This document shows positions 9,436-18,378 of a DNA stretch of 64,000 nucleotides, in pieces. A program made the translations under genes and the position numbers. The stretch lies in contig JAMLJA010000016.1 in the NCBI GenBank assembly GCA_023953905.1, positions 53,051 through 117,050 on the forward strand. The letters run 5' to 3'. The notes under the pieces are model-generated. The model saw only the letters and a program-made list of their open reading frames with translations, was not told the origin of the DNA and did no database searches. Source of the stretch: Rhizobiaceae bacterium. Its GTDB lineage: Bacteria > Pseudomonadota > Alphaproteobacteria > Rhizobiales > Rhizobiaceae. Each line of letters begins with the position of its first letter. Within the stretch, counting starts at the first letter, position 1.

Positions 9436-9833
9436 TGTTCGTGATTGTGATGGACCAATACAGTCGGCTTGAGCCTAGATGTTCTTTTTAGAGTGCAGAC
9501 TTCTTTCCATCTTGGTTTGCGATCAAAGCACCAACCGATCAGTACTCATTCCTGAGCGACAATCGCCCATTCTGCATCGCGGTCGCGCCCGCACGCTGGG
9601 AACGACCAAAGGACTGATCCCCGGGCCCCGCGACAGGAAAATGACCACCTGAAACAAACGTTATTTGCTACATTCTGTATATTAAATCTGGACTGTCAAG
9701 GCTATCGCGGCATTCATTTGGAAGATGCGGAGATTATTTTAATGGCAGTGCCCAAAGAAACGTCAGGGCTCGACCGAGGTCCGCCATGGGCATGGGTTCC
9801 GCGTCGCCTGGAGATACTGCGCGATGACAAAAA
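9436..9833. other. Intergenic region between two importer operons
   Basis: About 400 bp with no credible gene. It holds the promoter/operator of the minus-strand binding-protein operon around 9669-9699. The stretch 9720-9833 next to the livF-like stop shows no recognisable element. Confidence 0.6.
9669..9699 (-). promoter_or_regulatory. Promoter with TACA-N3-TGTA operator upstream of the TauABC-like operon
   Basis: On the minus strand TTGACA (9699-9694) is followed 14 bp later by the palindrome TACAGAATGTA (9679-9669; TACATTCTGTA on the plus strand). The -10 element would overlap the palindrome. The same arrangement and spacing occur at 19286-19316 and 27531-27561. Binding by a repressor here would block RNA polymerase; this is inference. 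Confidence 0.6.
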
Positions 9834-10535
9834 TCAGCCGATATAGGACTGAAACAGCTCTCGCTCGTCGTGGAACTGGGCGGTCGGCCCGTGCTTCACA
9901 ATCGTCCCGTTGCGAATGATATAGACATAGCTGGCCACGCTCAGTGCGAGATGCATGTTCTGCTCGACCAGAAGCACGGACGTACCAGTCTCATTGAGCC
10001 GTTTGATCGTTCGGCCAAGTTCATTGACGATGAGCGGCGCAAGACCCATCGACGGCTCGTCCAGCATCAGCAGTTTTGGTTGCGAAGCGATCGCGCGTCC
10101 GATGGCGACCATCTGCTGTTGGCCACCGGACAGCGTCCCTGCCCTGCGTTCGAGATGTGCGCGAAGTTCCGGCAGATGGTCCAGCACGTCATCTATCCGC
10201 TTGCCAAGCGACTGGCGGTTGCCCCTCTGGATCGCACCGAGCTCCAGATGTTCGTAGACCGACATCTCGCTGAACAGTTCTCGCCATTGCGGCACGAGCG
10301 CCACGCCGTGGCTGAAGACGCGATGCGCAGGCTTGGAGTGTATCGCAGCGTTGTCGAAGGTGACGGTCCCCTTGCGCGTCGGAATAAGTCCCATGATGGC
10401 GCTCAGCGTCGTCGTCTTGCCCGCACCATTACCGCCGAGAAGCGCGATGATCTCGCCTCTCGGCACCTGCATGGAAAGGTCCTTGAGCACCAGATGAGGG
10501 CCGTAACCCGCCTCCAGATTTGCAACGTCAAGCAT
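9834..10535 (-). CDS. Branched-chain amino acid-type ABC ATPase (LivF-like)
   Basis: 233 residues from the ATG at 10535, which overlaps the livG-like stop by 8 bp; the upstream extension to 10613 is a shadow. Walker A GGNGAGKTTT near residue 35, signature LSGGQQQMVAIGRAIA and Walker B LLMLDEPSMGLAP near residue 155. One of the two ATPases of a LivFGHMK-type importer; such systems also import benzoate-like acids and amides. Confidence 0.9.
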   Translation of the reverse strand: MLDVANLEAGYGPHLVLKDLSMQVPRGEIIALLGGNGAGKTTTLSAIMGLIPTRKGTVTFDNAAIHSKPAHRVFSHGVALVPQWRELFSEMSVYEHLELGAIQRGNRQSLGKRIDDVLDHLPELRAHLERRAGTLSGGQQQMVAIGRAIASQPKLLMLDEPSMGLAPLIVNELGRTIKRLNETGTSVLLVEQNMHLALSVASYVYIIRNGTIVKHGPTAQFHDERELFQSYIG

Positions 10536-11298
10536 CCAGTCGCTCTCCGAGATAGGCCTTTTGAACGACCGGATCGTTCTCGATCTCCGAACCTGTTCCT
10601 TCCGCGATGACACGTCCGCGATCGAGCACGGTGATGCGGTCGCACAGCTTCACGACGAGAGGAATGACGTGCTCGACCAAAAGGATCGAAACATCCCAGT
10701 CCGCCGGGAGCTTTGCGATGAGGTCGTCCAGGCGTTCGAGTTGCGCCGGAGACAGGCCGGCGGTCGGTTCGTCCAGCATCAGGAGTTTCGGCCTCGCGAC
10801 CAGTGCGCGCCCGATCTCGACATAACGCTGGTCGGCAATGGTCAGTGTTTCGACTACCCGATCCTGCAGGTCGGACATTCCCAGATATTCCAGAACCTCT
10901 GCAAGAATCCTGTCCGCATCGACGTTCGTGCGCTGGGCATGTCCACCCACGACGAAGGCTGTGAACGGATCACGCGCGACAGAGTGAAGGCCAAACAGCA
11001 GGTTCTCATAGACGGTAAGGCTTTGCACGAGCTGAACCGTCTGGAATGTTCGCCTGATACCTTGTGCCGCGCGTTGCGGCGCGGAGAACGACGTAACATC
11101 GACGCCGCTGAGATGCAGGGATCCGGCGGCGATCGGGGCGAGGCCTGAGATCGCGTTGAACAACGTCGTCTTGCCAGCACCGTTTGGTCCGATCAAACCT
11201 CGTATCTGACCTGGAGCGATGGCAAGGCTGGCATCGTCGACAGCCGTCAATCCGCCGAATCGAACGGTCAGCCCCTCGACTTTGAGCAACGGGTTCAT
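10528..11298 (-). CDS. Branched-chain amino acid-type ABC ATPase (LivG-like)
   Basis: 256 residues with Walker A GPNGAGKTT near residue 38 and Walker B LLMLDEPTAGLSP near residue 170. The ABC signature is unusual: where relatives have a LSYGQQ/LSGGQ-like loop this protein reads LTIADQRYVEIGRALV, lacking the signature glycine pair. Its start overlaps the livM-like stop (ATGA at 11295-11298). Partner of the LivF-like ATPase. Confidence 0.88.
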   Translation of the reverse strand: MNPLLKVEGLTVRFGGLTAVDDASLAIAPGQIRGLIGPNGAGKTTLFNAISGLAPIAAGSLHLSGVDVTSFSAPQRAAQGIRRTFQTVQLVQSLTVYENLLFGLHSVARDPFTAFVVGGHAQRTNVDADRILAEVLEYLGMSDLQDRVVETLTIADQRYVEIGRALVARPKLLMLDEPTAGLSPAQLERLDDLIAKLPADWDVSILLVEHVIPLVVKLCDRITVLDRGRVIAEGTGSEIENDPVVQKAYLGERLDA

Positions 11299-12299
11299 GG
11301 GCGCTCCACTACAACGGAGGTCGAGGCTTCTGGCTTCTTTCGGAGCCGAGCCGCCCGCGAGAAGCGCTCGCGGGGCAGAATATTCCTGCTGATCAGCAGC
11401 CCCGCCAGCCCGCGCGGCATGAAGATCACAAACACGATAAGCAGGAGACCGAAGCCGATTTCCTGGAACGCCTGTGCGTTGCGCAGCAGTTCAGGCAGCC
11501 ACGTCAGGATGACCGCCCCGATAAAGGGGCCGATGAGGCTGGCGCTGCCCCCCACGATCACCATGCAGAACTGCATGATCGTCTGGTAGAGGTTGAAATT
11601 CTCTGGATTGATGTAGTGCTGCGTCAGCGAGAACAGCGATCCTCCTATGCCCGCGTAAAATGCGCTGATGGCAAAAGCGAAGACCTTCGTACGCGCCACA
11701 TTGATGCCGCTGCTTTGCGCGGCGATCTCGCCTTCTCGGATCGCCACGAAAGCCCGGCCGAGGCGCGAGCGGATCACAAACTGTGCCAGCACGGTCATCA
11801 GCGCGCAAACCACGAAGATCACGTAGAACGACTGGAAATCGTCGCTGAACTCAACGCCAAAGAAGGTCGGGGAGGCCACCAGCATACCGTCCGTACCGCC
11901 GGTGACAGGCTTCCAGTGTCGCAGCACCCATTGCACGATCTCGGACACACCGATGGTCACCATGGCGAGATACAGGCCGCTGACGCGTATCGCCGGGATG
12001 CCGATGACGCAGCCGACAAACGCGGCAGCCAGTCCGGCCATCGGCAAAGCAATCAAGTATGGCACGCCCAGCGTGTTCATCAGCAACGCAGACACATAGG
12101 CCCCGATGGCCATGAAGGCGCCGTGGGCGAACGCAAACATGCCAGCGAAACCCAGGATCAGGTTGAGGCCCTGCGCGACCACCACATAGACCAGCATCAG
12201 ATTGATGAGATACTGGGAGTAGGCATCGGTTGTGAACGAGATCGCCAGAACGATGATGAAGAAAAGCGTGAGGACGTTGTTGCGAAGGATCGACAGCAT
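11295..12299 (-). CDS. Branched-chain amino acid-type ABC permease (LivM-like)
   Basis: 334 residues from the ATG at 12299, 4 bp after the livH-like stop; the upstream extension has a cysteine-rich non-family sequence and was dropped. About eight to ten hydrophobic segments and the LivM landmark GLYLAMVTIGVSEI. Cytoplasmic-membrane half of the heterodimeric channel. Confidence 0.9.
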   Translation of the reverse strand: MLSILRNNVLTLFFIIVLAISFTTDAYSQYLINLMLVYVVVAQGLNLILGFAGMFAFAHGAFMAIGAYVSALLMNTLGVPYLIALPMAGLAAAFVGCVIGIPAIRVSGLYLAMVTIGVSEIVQWVLRHWKPVTGGTDGMLVASPTFFGVEFSDDFQSFYVIFVVCALMTVLAQFVIRSRLGRAFVAIREGEIAAQSSGINVARTKVFAFAISAFYAGIGGSLFSLTQHYINPENFNLYQTIMQFCMVIVGGSASLIGPFIGAVILTWLPELLRNAQAFQEIGFGLLLIVFVIFMPRGLAGLLISRNILPRERFSRAARLRKKPEASTSVVVERP

Positions 12300-12303
12300 C
12301 TGA

Positions 12304-13197
12304 TCAGACCCTCGCCGCGCCGCGTGTGCCAAACAGACCCTGCGGACGGAACAGCAACACAACGATGATGATGATCGGCGCGAAGATATCCATCATCGAA
12401 GTCGACAGATAGCGTCCGAAGAAAATCTCAACGATACCCATCAAGAGACCGCCCACAAAAACGCCGCTGACGCTGCCGAACCCTCCGAGGCAAGCCGCCG
12501 CAAAGCCTTTGAGCAGCATCCGCGTGCCCATGTCCGGATGCAGGAAAATGATCGGCGCGGCGAGGATTCCCGCGATGCCGCCACAGATCGCCGCAAGTCC
12601 CCAGGTCGCGGAATAGATATGTCCCGTATTGATGCCGATGAGCTTGGCACCGGTCGTGTTCTGCGAGGTTGCGCGCATCTTCTTGCCGAGCGACGTGCGG
12701 GCGAAGAAGATTGACAGGCAAACGGTCAGCGCGACTGCCACGACAATGATCAGCAGGCGCTGTGTCGAAATGATCAGACTACCGATTGTGATCGTGTCCG
12801 TGGAGAAGGCACCCGGCAGCTTTCGAACGCTGTCGCCCCAGGGTATGCGGGCGAGGCCCTTGATGGTGATCATAAGACCGACTGTCGACAACACGACAGC
12901 AACTTCGGTCGACGCCCTGCCAAGAGCACGGTTGGTCGAAATCGGGCGTATCGCGAGAAACTCGACGACGACGCCAAGCGCTCCACCGAACGCGATCGCG
13001 ATCAGAACCGACAGGGCATAAGGAATGCCGAGCAGCACATTCGCGACATATGCCGCGAACGCGGTGGCCATGAAGAACTCGCCATGCGCGAAATTCGGTA
13101 TGCCCTGCGCATTGTAGACAAGGACGAGCCCCAGCCCCACCAATCCGTAGAGACAGCCGTTGGATACGCCGACGGACAGGAGAAATGCGAATTCCAT
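12304..13197 (-). CDS. Branched-chain amino acid-type ABC permease (LivH-like)
   Basis: 297-residue LivH-family permease with the characteristic N-terminal GLVGLGLVLVYNAQGIPNFAHGEF segment shortened here to its key GxPNFAHGE motif, and multiple transmembrane helices. It follows the periplasmic-binding gene after a 99-bp gap that contains a hairpin (13245-13275), and precedes the LivM-like permease. Confidence 0.9.
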   Translation of the reverse strand: MEFAFLLSVGVSNGCLYGLVGLGLVLVYNAQGIPNFAHGEFFMATAFAAYVANVLLGIPYALSVLIAIAFGGALGVVVEFLAIRPISTNRALGRASTEVAVVLSTVGLMITIKGLARIPWGDSVRKLPGAFSTDTITIGSLIISTQRLLIIVVAVALTVCLSIFFARTSLGKKMRATSQNTTGAKLIGINTGHIYSATWGLAAICGGIAGILAAPIIFLHPDMGTRMLLKGFAAACLGGFGSVSGVFVGGLLMGIVEIFFGRYLSTSMMDIFAPIIIIVVLLFRPQGLFGTRGAARV

Positions 13198-13244
13198 TTA
13201 GATGGGTCCGTTTTGGCAGGCCACGTCGCGGCCGCAAGTCGCTC

Positions 13245-13275
13245 CTGCAGGGCGGACCGCTTGCCCTCCCTGCAG
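13245..13275 (-). promoter_or_regulatory. Stem-loop between binding-protein and permease genes
   Basis: On the minus strand CTGCAGGGAGGGC pairs with GCCCTGCAG across a short loop. Hairpins here are common in ABC operons, where they stabilise the upstream binding-protein message or attenuate the permeases. No T-run follows, so it is unlikely to be a full terminator. Confidence 0.45.
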
Positions 13276-13296
13276 AAGCGGGTTTCTAATGGACGC

Positions 13297-14478
13297 TTAT
13301 TTCCAGCTGTCGCCGATCGCCGTAACCTTTCCGTCACGCATGCCCCAGACCGAGCCGGACTTGCAGCCCTCGTGATCGTCGGTCGCGAAGTTGAGCGTGC
13401 AAGCCATTGGACCGCCGTCCAGACCCTTGATGTCGGACATTGCCTTGACGAAGCCTTCGCGCGTCAGGTCGGGACCCGCCCGCTTCAAAGCCTCGACAAC
13501 GGCAAGCGCACCCGACGTGCCGTAAAAGGCAGCGGCCTGAACCTTGTCGTCCGGATAGTACTTCTTCAACATGTCGACCCACGGAGCCATTGGCTCACCG
13601 TCGAGGGGAGACTTGTAGAACGAGACGACATGCATGTGCTCCATCGGCTTGGGATCGCCAACGCGATCAAGCAGGTCCTGGAGATCCACGACCGTGGCGC
13701 CGACAATGGGAACATCGAGACCTAGCTTGGCGGCATCCTTCAGGAAGACGGCTGAGGCTTCCGGCCTGGCGACCAGAACGATGGCGTCTGGATTCTGCGA
13801 CTTCACCTTGAGTACCTGTGCGGTCGCGTCCGTGGCTTCCACCTCGATCGGCTCAAGGCCGAGATATTCGAGGTCGCGTGCCTTGAGGCTTTCTTCGAGC
13901 ACGGGATAGCGAACATTGGCGATCGCATCCGTATTGCCGACTGCGATGACCTTCTTCACATTCGGTGCGGTGGCAAGAAAGTCGGCAATGATCTTGCCGT
14001 CATAGCTGCCAGGCAGGAAGGCGCGGAAGATGTAGCCGTTAGGCTGGGCGACGATCTCATCCGCCGTCGCCACGAGCACCATCATCGGGATCTTCTCTTT
14101 CAGCGCGACCTCGCGCACCGGCAGTACGGCGCCGGAACAGCTTCCGCCATGAAGCATGAACACTTCATCCCGGCTGAGCAGTTTCTTGGCAGCGGCGAGC
14201 GCCAGCGGCGCCTGGCACTGATCATCTTCGACCACGACCTCGATCTTGCGGCCGTTGATGCCGCCTTCTTCGTTCACCTTGTCGTAGACCATCTTGGCGC
14301 CGTTGATGGTTGGCCAGCCCCACATGGCTGCCGGACCCGTCAGCGAGCCCATCATGCCGATCTTGATGGTCGTGTCGGTAATGCCAGGATCCGCGGCAAG
14401 GGCGCTACCAGGCGCGAGGCCAATGGCTGCCGCAAGCGCGAGCGCGGCTATTCCAGATGATGCAAGAATGGATTTCAT
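13297..14478 (-). CDS. ABC transporter substrate-binding protein (LivK/Peripla_BP_6)
   Basis: 393 residues with a Sec signal peptide (MKSILASSGIAALALAAAIG... cleaved after SALA, about residue 28) and the two-lobed family I binding fold (IKIGMMGSLTGPAAMWG, VEVVVEDDQCQAPLALAAAKKL). First gene of the Liv-type importer; the ATG at 14478 has GGGGAA upstream. Position inside a heteroaromatic cluster suggests an aromatic acid or amide ligand rather than leucine; this is inference. Confidence 0.9.
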   Translation of the reverse strand: MKSILASSGIAALALAAAIGLAPGSALAADPGITDTTIKIGMMGSLTGPAAMWGWPTINGAKMVYDKVNEEGGINGRKIEVVVEDDQCQAPLALAAAKKLLSRDEVFMLHGGSCSGAVLPVREVALKEKIPMMVLVATADEIVAQPNGYIFRAFLPGSYDGKIIADFLATAPNVKKVIAVGNTDAIANVRYPVLEESLKARDLEYLGLEPIEVEATDATAQVLKVKSQNPDAIVLVARPEASAVFLKDAAKLGLDVPIVGATVVDLQDLLDRVGDPKPMEHMHVVSFYKSPLDGEPMAPWVDMLKKYYPDDKVQAAAFYGTSGALAVVEALKRAGPDLTREGFVKAMSDIKGLDGGPMACTLNFATDDHEGCKSGSVWGMRDGKVTAIGDSWK

Positions 14479-14803
14479 TGTCGTTCCCCTTTTCAGAACT
14501 TCACTGTGTCTTTTCGACCGGATGGCTCCGGCTCTTCTGGATGGGCCGTCGAGGCTTCACGCATGGGTCCGAACTCATGCGACCTCGACAGCATCGATCC
14601 CCTGCCGAACCGGCAGCGGATTGCATACATTATTTACCTACATCATTAATGTATGTGCCACGACTGTCAAGGCCCTTCTGGGATTGTCGTCTGGCCAGGT
14701 CCGGCGCTGAAAAACGGGCCACGAGAATTCGGCGCCGCCTACGCCTGGACTCACTCGTCAAAGCCGGATCGTCAGCGGCAATGCTCGGGTTCGCGGACTG
14801 TCG
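14479..14803. other. Intergenic region with promoter of the Liv-type operon
   Basis: 325 bp without a gene. It contains the minus-strand promoter at 14626-14670; the rest, up to the CoA-transferase stop at 14804, shows nothing recognisable. Confidence 0.55.
14626..14670 (-). promoter_or_regulatory. Promoter with divergent TACAT-type operator, Liv operon
   Basis: TTGACA on the minus strand (14670-14665) is followed by the inverted repeat TACAT-N5-ATGTA (14639-14653). Beyond it is TACATTATTTA (14626-14636), one mismatch from TACA-N3-TGTA and identical to the copy upstream of the crotonase gene at 16852-16862. Operator function is inferred from recurrence. Confidence 0.5.
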
Positions 14804-15937
14804 CTATTCGGTGCTGAGAGCGCGGAAACTGGCCCCGGCATGCTCGCCAAGCATGGGAGGTGCGACCACATCCGAGCGCTGGCCGTTTATCCGCAGCGGA
14901 TTGCGTATACCCACAACCTCTCCCTCTTGATCGTGCCGGGCCGTGGCGAACGTTCCAAGATGGCGAACCTGGGGGTCCTGGATGACCTCCGCGATGGAAT
15001 GGACCGGCGCGAACGGTACATCGTGCTGCGTGAACGCGGTCTCCCAATGCTCGCGCGGCCGTTGTGCCATCACAGGTGCAAGCTCCTCGGCCAGAGCCGT
15101 ATAGTTCCCGATCCTGGCTTGCGCTGTCACAAAGCGCGGATCGGTGCCGATCGTGTCATGAGTGCCTGTTGCATCCAGCAGAGCCAGCCAGAATTTTTCC
15201 GGCACCGAGAGATGGATCGCGATAATCTGGTCATCACTGCAGCGCCACACGAAACTCTGAGAGGATGCGACGCGCGAAACCGGGCCATATTGCTGATCGA
15301 GCCGGGTCGAGTAGGCAAAGGCATCGGGGACGAAGGCGATTGCGCTCTCCAGCATGTTCAGCTCGACACGCTGGCCGGCTCCCGTTTCCCGAACCACATG
15401 AAGTGCGGCGAGAATGCCGCCGAACGCATAAAGACCGGTCACATTATCTGCCAATGTGGGTCCGTAGACCTGAGGCTTGTCGCGGTCGAGATACATGTGG
15501 AGGATGCCTGAGAGGGCGATACCAACCGTGTCATAAGCCGGTCGTTGCGCGTAGGGACCGTCGCCGCCGAAGCCCGTGATGGAGCAATGAACGAGGCGCG
15601 GATTGGCTGCCTTCAAAACATCTTCGGTCAATCCGAGGCGATCGGTGACACCTGGCCGGAAATTCTCGATCAGGACGTCGGCCGAGGCCAACAGGTCCAG
15701 AAGTTGCGCCTTGCCGTCCGCCGAAGCCAGATCGATCTGCACGCTGCGCTTGTTCTGGTTGTAGGCGATAAAGTTTGGGCTGTAGGCGTCGCCCGTGGAC
15801 CGGCGGAAGGGGTCTCCTCCCGCAGGATTTTCGACCTTGATCACGTCCGCACCCAACTGCGCGAGCAACATGGCCGCCAGCGGCGCCGTTACCATGGTGC
15901 CGATTTCCACCACCTTGAGAGTGCTCAGCGGATGCAT
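14804..15937 (-). CDS. CaiB/BaiF-type class III CoA-transferase
   Basis: 377 residues from the ATG at 15937, which has GAGGAAA upstream; a longer frame to 16078 runs over the preceding gene. The family pattern is clear: LKVVEIGTMV at the N terminus, GADVIKVENPAGGD near residue 45 and the catalytic Asp in the QRPAYDTV segment near residue 165. Such enzymes move CoA between carboxylic acids without ATP. Only 10 bp separate it from the hydroxycinnamoyl-CoA hydratase-like gene, so it probably supplies or recycles the CoA ester for that enzyme. Confidence 0.88.
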   Translation of the reverse strand: MHPLSTLKVVEIGTMVTAPLAAMLLAQLGADVIKVENPAGGDPFRRSTGDAYSPNFIAYNQNKRSVQIDLASADGKAQLLDLLASADVLIENFRPGVTDRLGLTEDVLKAANPRLVHCSITGFGGDGPYAQRPAYDTVGIALSGILHMYLDRDKPQVYGPTLADNVTGLYAFGGILAALHVVRETGAGQRVELNMLESAIAFVPDAFAYSTRLDQQYGPVSRVASSQSFVWRCSDDQIIAIHLSVPEKFWLALLDATGTHDTIGTDPRFVTAQARIGNYTALAEELAPVMAQRPREHWETAFTQHDVPFAPVHSIAEVIQDPQVRHLGTFATARHDQEGEVVGIRNPLRINGQRSDVVAPPMLGEHAGASFRALSTE

Positions 15938-15947
15938 GGCCGTTTCC

Positions 15948-16796
15948 TCAGCCGTTGACCTTGTCGCGGGGATAGGCCTCGAAGCCAGGACGATATGACT
16001 TCGAATCGATGAACTTCGAGATGCCCTGAGAATATCCACCTTCCGCATCCCGGTGCGCGAGCTGACCGTTCTTCGCAATAAGGTATTCGTGCGACTGATC
16101 GACGGTCATGTCGCGAGTGGCCTTGATCGCCTGCTTGGTGGCACGAACGGCTTCCGGGTTCAGCGCTTCGAGATGGCGCGCAAGATTCATCACCTCCTCG
16201 CGAAGCTTGTCGTCAGGAACCGATTCATTGATCAGTCCCATTCGAGCCGCCTCCGGGCCTTTGAACGGCTTGCCGGTTATCGAATAGTAAAGAGCATCGC
16301 GATAGTTGACGGCCATATTCATGGCCTTGCTGACCAGCCCGCCCGGGATCACGCCCCAATTGACCTCTGACAGACCGAATACGGCGCTGTCAGCAGCAAT
16401 TGCGAAATCGCAGGCGACGAGTTGGGTGAAGGCGCCGCCAAAGCAATAGCCGTTGACCATGGCGATCGTCGGCTTCGGAAAATTGTATAGCCGGTGCCAT
16501 TTCCACTGATGTCCGGCCCACTCCGCGCGCACATGCTTGACCGCATTCTCGGGGTTTCCCTCAAGCTCGCGGAAGAACAGATCGAGGTCCATTCCGGCAC
16601 ACCATGCGCTTCCGGCCCCCGTCAGGATCAGAACATGCGTGTCACGGTCTCCCTCCAGATTGAGGATACAGTCGAGCATCTCCTCTTCAAGCTCGGGGCT
16701 CATGGCATTGCGCTTTTCCGGCCGGTTCAGGGTGACGGTCGTGATGCCGTCCTCCATGTCGACAAGTACGTTCTTGTAATTGCTGTAGAATGCCAT
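15948..16796 (-). CDS. Crotonase family enzyme close to p-hydroxycinnamoyl-CoA hydratase/lyase
   Basis: 282 residues from the ATG at 16796 (AGGAGAGG upstream). From remembered sequence of Pseudomonas HCHL/Ech it aligns end to end: NRPEKRNAMSP, LTGAGSAWCAGMDL, KPTIAMVNGYCFGGAF, FGLSEVNWGVIPGGLVSKAM and an EGGYSQGI...SYRPGFEAY C terminus. The catalytic Glu (SEVNWG, about residue 144) is kept. A tyrosine expected in the MDLKEYFRE loop is Phe (MDLDLFFRE), so the substrate may not be a phenolic cinnamoyl-CoA. Likely adds water across, and may cleave, an alpha,beta-unsaturated acyl-CoA side chain. Confidence 0.8.
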   Translation of the reverse strand: MAFYSNYKNVLVDMEDGITTVTLNRPEKRNAMSPELEEEMLDCILNLEGDRDTHVLILTGAGSAWCAGMDLDLFFRELEGNPENAVKHVRAEWAGHQWKWHRLYNFPKPTIAMVNGYCFGGAFTQLVACDFAIAADSAVFGLSEVNWGVIPGGLVSKAMNMAVNYRDALYYSITGKPFKGPEAARMGLINESVPDDKLREEVMNLARHLEALNPEAVRATKQAIKATRDMTVDQSHEYLIAKNGQLAHRDAEGGYSQGISKFIDSKSYRPGFEAYPRDKVNG

Positions 16797-16851
16797 GCCG
16801 TTCCTCTCCTGTAGCGGGCTCGCGCAGCGGATCCCAAAACACAAAATTATG

Positions 16852-16890
16852 TAAATAATGTAGGTATATGTGCGCAGGTGGAACTGTCAA
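16852..16890 (-). promoter_or_regulatory. Promoter with degenerate TACA-N3-TGTA site, crotonase/CoA-transferase operon
   Basis: TTGACA on the minus strand (16890-16885) with a TATACC -10 candidate 16 bp away, then TACATTATTTA (16862-16852), one base off the TACA-N3-TGTA consensus. The same 11-mer occurs upstream of the Liv operon. Confidence 0.5.
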
Positions 16891-16948
16891 GCGCCTTCAC
16901 GCGCGAACGTGCGGCGTCGCGCCAGGAACGTTCAGATGGATGGGTTGT

Positions 16949-17785
16949 TCAGGCTAGGAAGCGCTCGATCGCCTGGAGAAATCCCTCCAGATCTTCCCAG
17001 GGAATCATGTGCCCCGTGTCGATCGCTTCTGCGCGTGCATGGGGCATCAGCGCGACGACTTGGGCAGCCGCTTCGGGCGGAACAACGCGCGCCTTCGCGG
17101 CATAGATCAGCAAGGTCGGGCAGAGGATCCGAGGAAACGAAGGAAAGATATCCTCTTCCTGAAAGTTGCGATGGGTGGCAACGATTGCCTCGACAGCGCA
17201 TGTCGGCAACCACTGCAGGCGCGACGCGATATGCGCGTCGCTCCACCCCGGAGTGAGCTTTCTGAACTCTTCAATGCTGGCGCCGCGACAGGCGGCATCG
17301 CGCGCATTGGTATAGGATTGCAGGGGCGTCGGATACGGATCGCGCCCAGGCCCCGAAAGCGGCGGGTCGGCGAGTATCAGCCTGGAACACGTTCCCGGTT
17401 CCCTGGCTTCAAGATGAGCGGCTATCCTCGCTCCCATCGAGTGTCCGATGAGGTTTGGCCGACCAAGTCCGGCGGCGGAGATGACAGCAAGCGCGTCATC
17501 GGAATAATCGTCGAGCGTGTAGCCAAGCCCTGCTCGGTTCTCAGACAATCCACGGCCCCTTATATCCGGGACGACAACGCGTCGCGTCGCTGCCAGACGA
17601 CGCGCGACGAACGCCCATGTCGCTGCGGGGCTCGTGATTCCGGGCAGTAACAGAACCGGGACGCCCGTCGCTTCGGAGTTGAAGTCAAGATAGTGGATAC
17701 GTACGTCGCCGGACATACAGTGCCGACCGCGCACTGCATCGCTGCCGGATAGGGTGGCTGCGTCGAGAGTCACGTCACCAGCCAT
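16949..17785 (-). CDS. nicD: N-formylmaleamate deformylase-like alpha/beta hydrolase
   Basis: 278 residues from the ATG at 17785 (overlaps the flavin-reductase stop by 11 bp); a later start near 17716 (MSGDVRIHYLDF) is possible. Remembered Pseudomonas NicD shares LVPGITSPAxTWxFVAxRL, the DxRGRGLS strand, GHSMGAR nucleophile elbow, LxDPPxSGPGRxxYP and GHMIPWxDLxGF; all are present. The triad would be Ser of GHSMG, Asp of LADPP and His of TGHMIPW. It converts N-formylmaleamate to maleamate plus formate, the step between NicX and NicF, both encoded 8-10 kb downstream. Assignment by motif recall, not by search. Confidence 0.85.
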   Translation of the reverse strand: MAGDVTLDAATLSGSDAVRGRHCMSGDVRIHYLDFNSEATGVPVLLLPGITSPAATWAFVARRLAATRRVVVPDIRGRGLSENRAGLGYTLDDYSDDALAVISAAGLGRPNLIGHSMGARIAAHLEAREPGTCSRLILADPPLSGPGRDPYPTPLQSYTNARDAACRGASIEEFRKLTPGWSDAHIASRLQWLPTCAVEAIVATHRNFQEEDIFPSFPRILCPTLLIYAAKARVVPPEAAAQVVALMPHARAEAIDTGHMIPWEDLEGFLQAIERFLA

Positions 17786-18332
17786 GGAGCCAGATGTCTG
17801 CATTGCGCGGCGTCGGGATCGGATCCTCGTCGTCAAGCGCGCGGTACTTGCTTCCAAAGAAGACCAGCGGGCGGGCTCCCTCACGCCGACGAATGAGGGA
17901 CACGACCTTGCCGACCATAATGACGTGATCGCCGCCATCGTAATTGGCAAAGGACGTGCATTCCATCGAGACCAGAGCACCCGGCAGCAATGGCAAGCCC
18001 TCTGCCGGGCCAATTTCCGGTGATAGACCGCTCCATTTGTCGGTAAGCGGGCGGGCAAACCGGGTCGACAACTCATCCTGATCTTCGGCCAGTATGTTGA
18101 CCGCGAAGGCTCCGGCCTTCTGCCATGCAGGGAAAGCCTTGGCATTGCGGGCAATACTGAAAAGCACCAGCGGAGGATCGAGCGATACCGAGTTGAAGGA
18201 ACTCGCAGTCGTGCCGAGTCTCTCCCCGTCAGCGGTCACTGTCGTGATGACGGTCACCCCGGTGGCGAAATTGCCCAATGCCTCGCGAAATGCACGACCA
18301 TCGAACACCTGCTCCTGCACTCTAGCATCCAT
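17775..18332 (-). CDS. NAD(P)H:flavin oxidoreductase (HpaC-like small component)
   Basis: 185 residues from the ATG at 18332, seven bases after GGAGG. It has the flavin-reductase fold of two-component monooxygenases: FREALGNFATGVTVITT at the N terminus, the flavin-contacting TASSFNSVSLDPPLVLFSI and a GxHVIMVGKV-like segment. It would deliver reduced flavin to an oxygenase component; the only HpaB-type oxygenase in the window is at 31026-32528. It shares an operon with the nicD-like gene. Confidence 0.85.
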   Translation of the reverse strand: MDARVQEQVFDGRAFREALGNFATGVTVITTVTADGERLGTTASSFNSVSLDPPLVLFSIARNAKAFPAWQKAGAFAVNILAEDQDELSTRFARPLTDKWSGLSPEIGPAEGLPLLPGALVSMECTSFANYDGGDHVIMVGKVVSLIRRREGARPLVFFGSKYRALDDEDPIPTPRNADIWLHGW

Positions 18333-18378
18333 GATCATGCCTCCACTTCGCGAGCCGTATCCCGCCACAACGAGTCAC

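Noticed and set aside
16949..18154. 401-residue hydrolase starting at 18154
   Set aside because: The first part overlaps the flavin-reductase gene and is not hydrolase-like; the start at 17785 fits gene overlap and homologue length.
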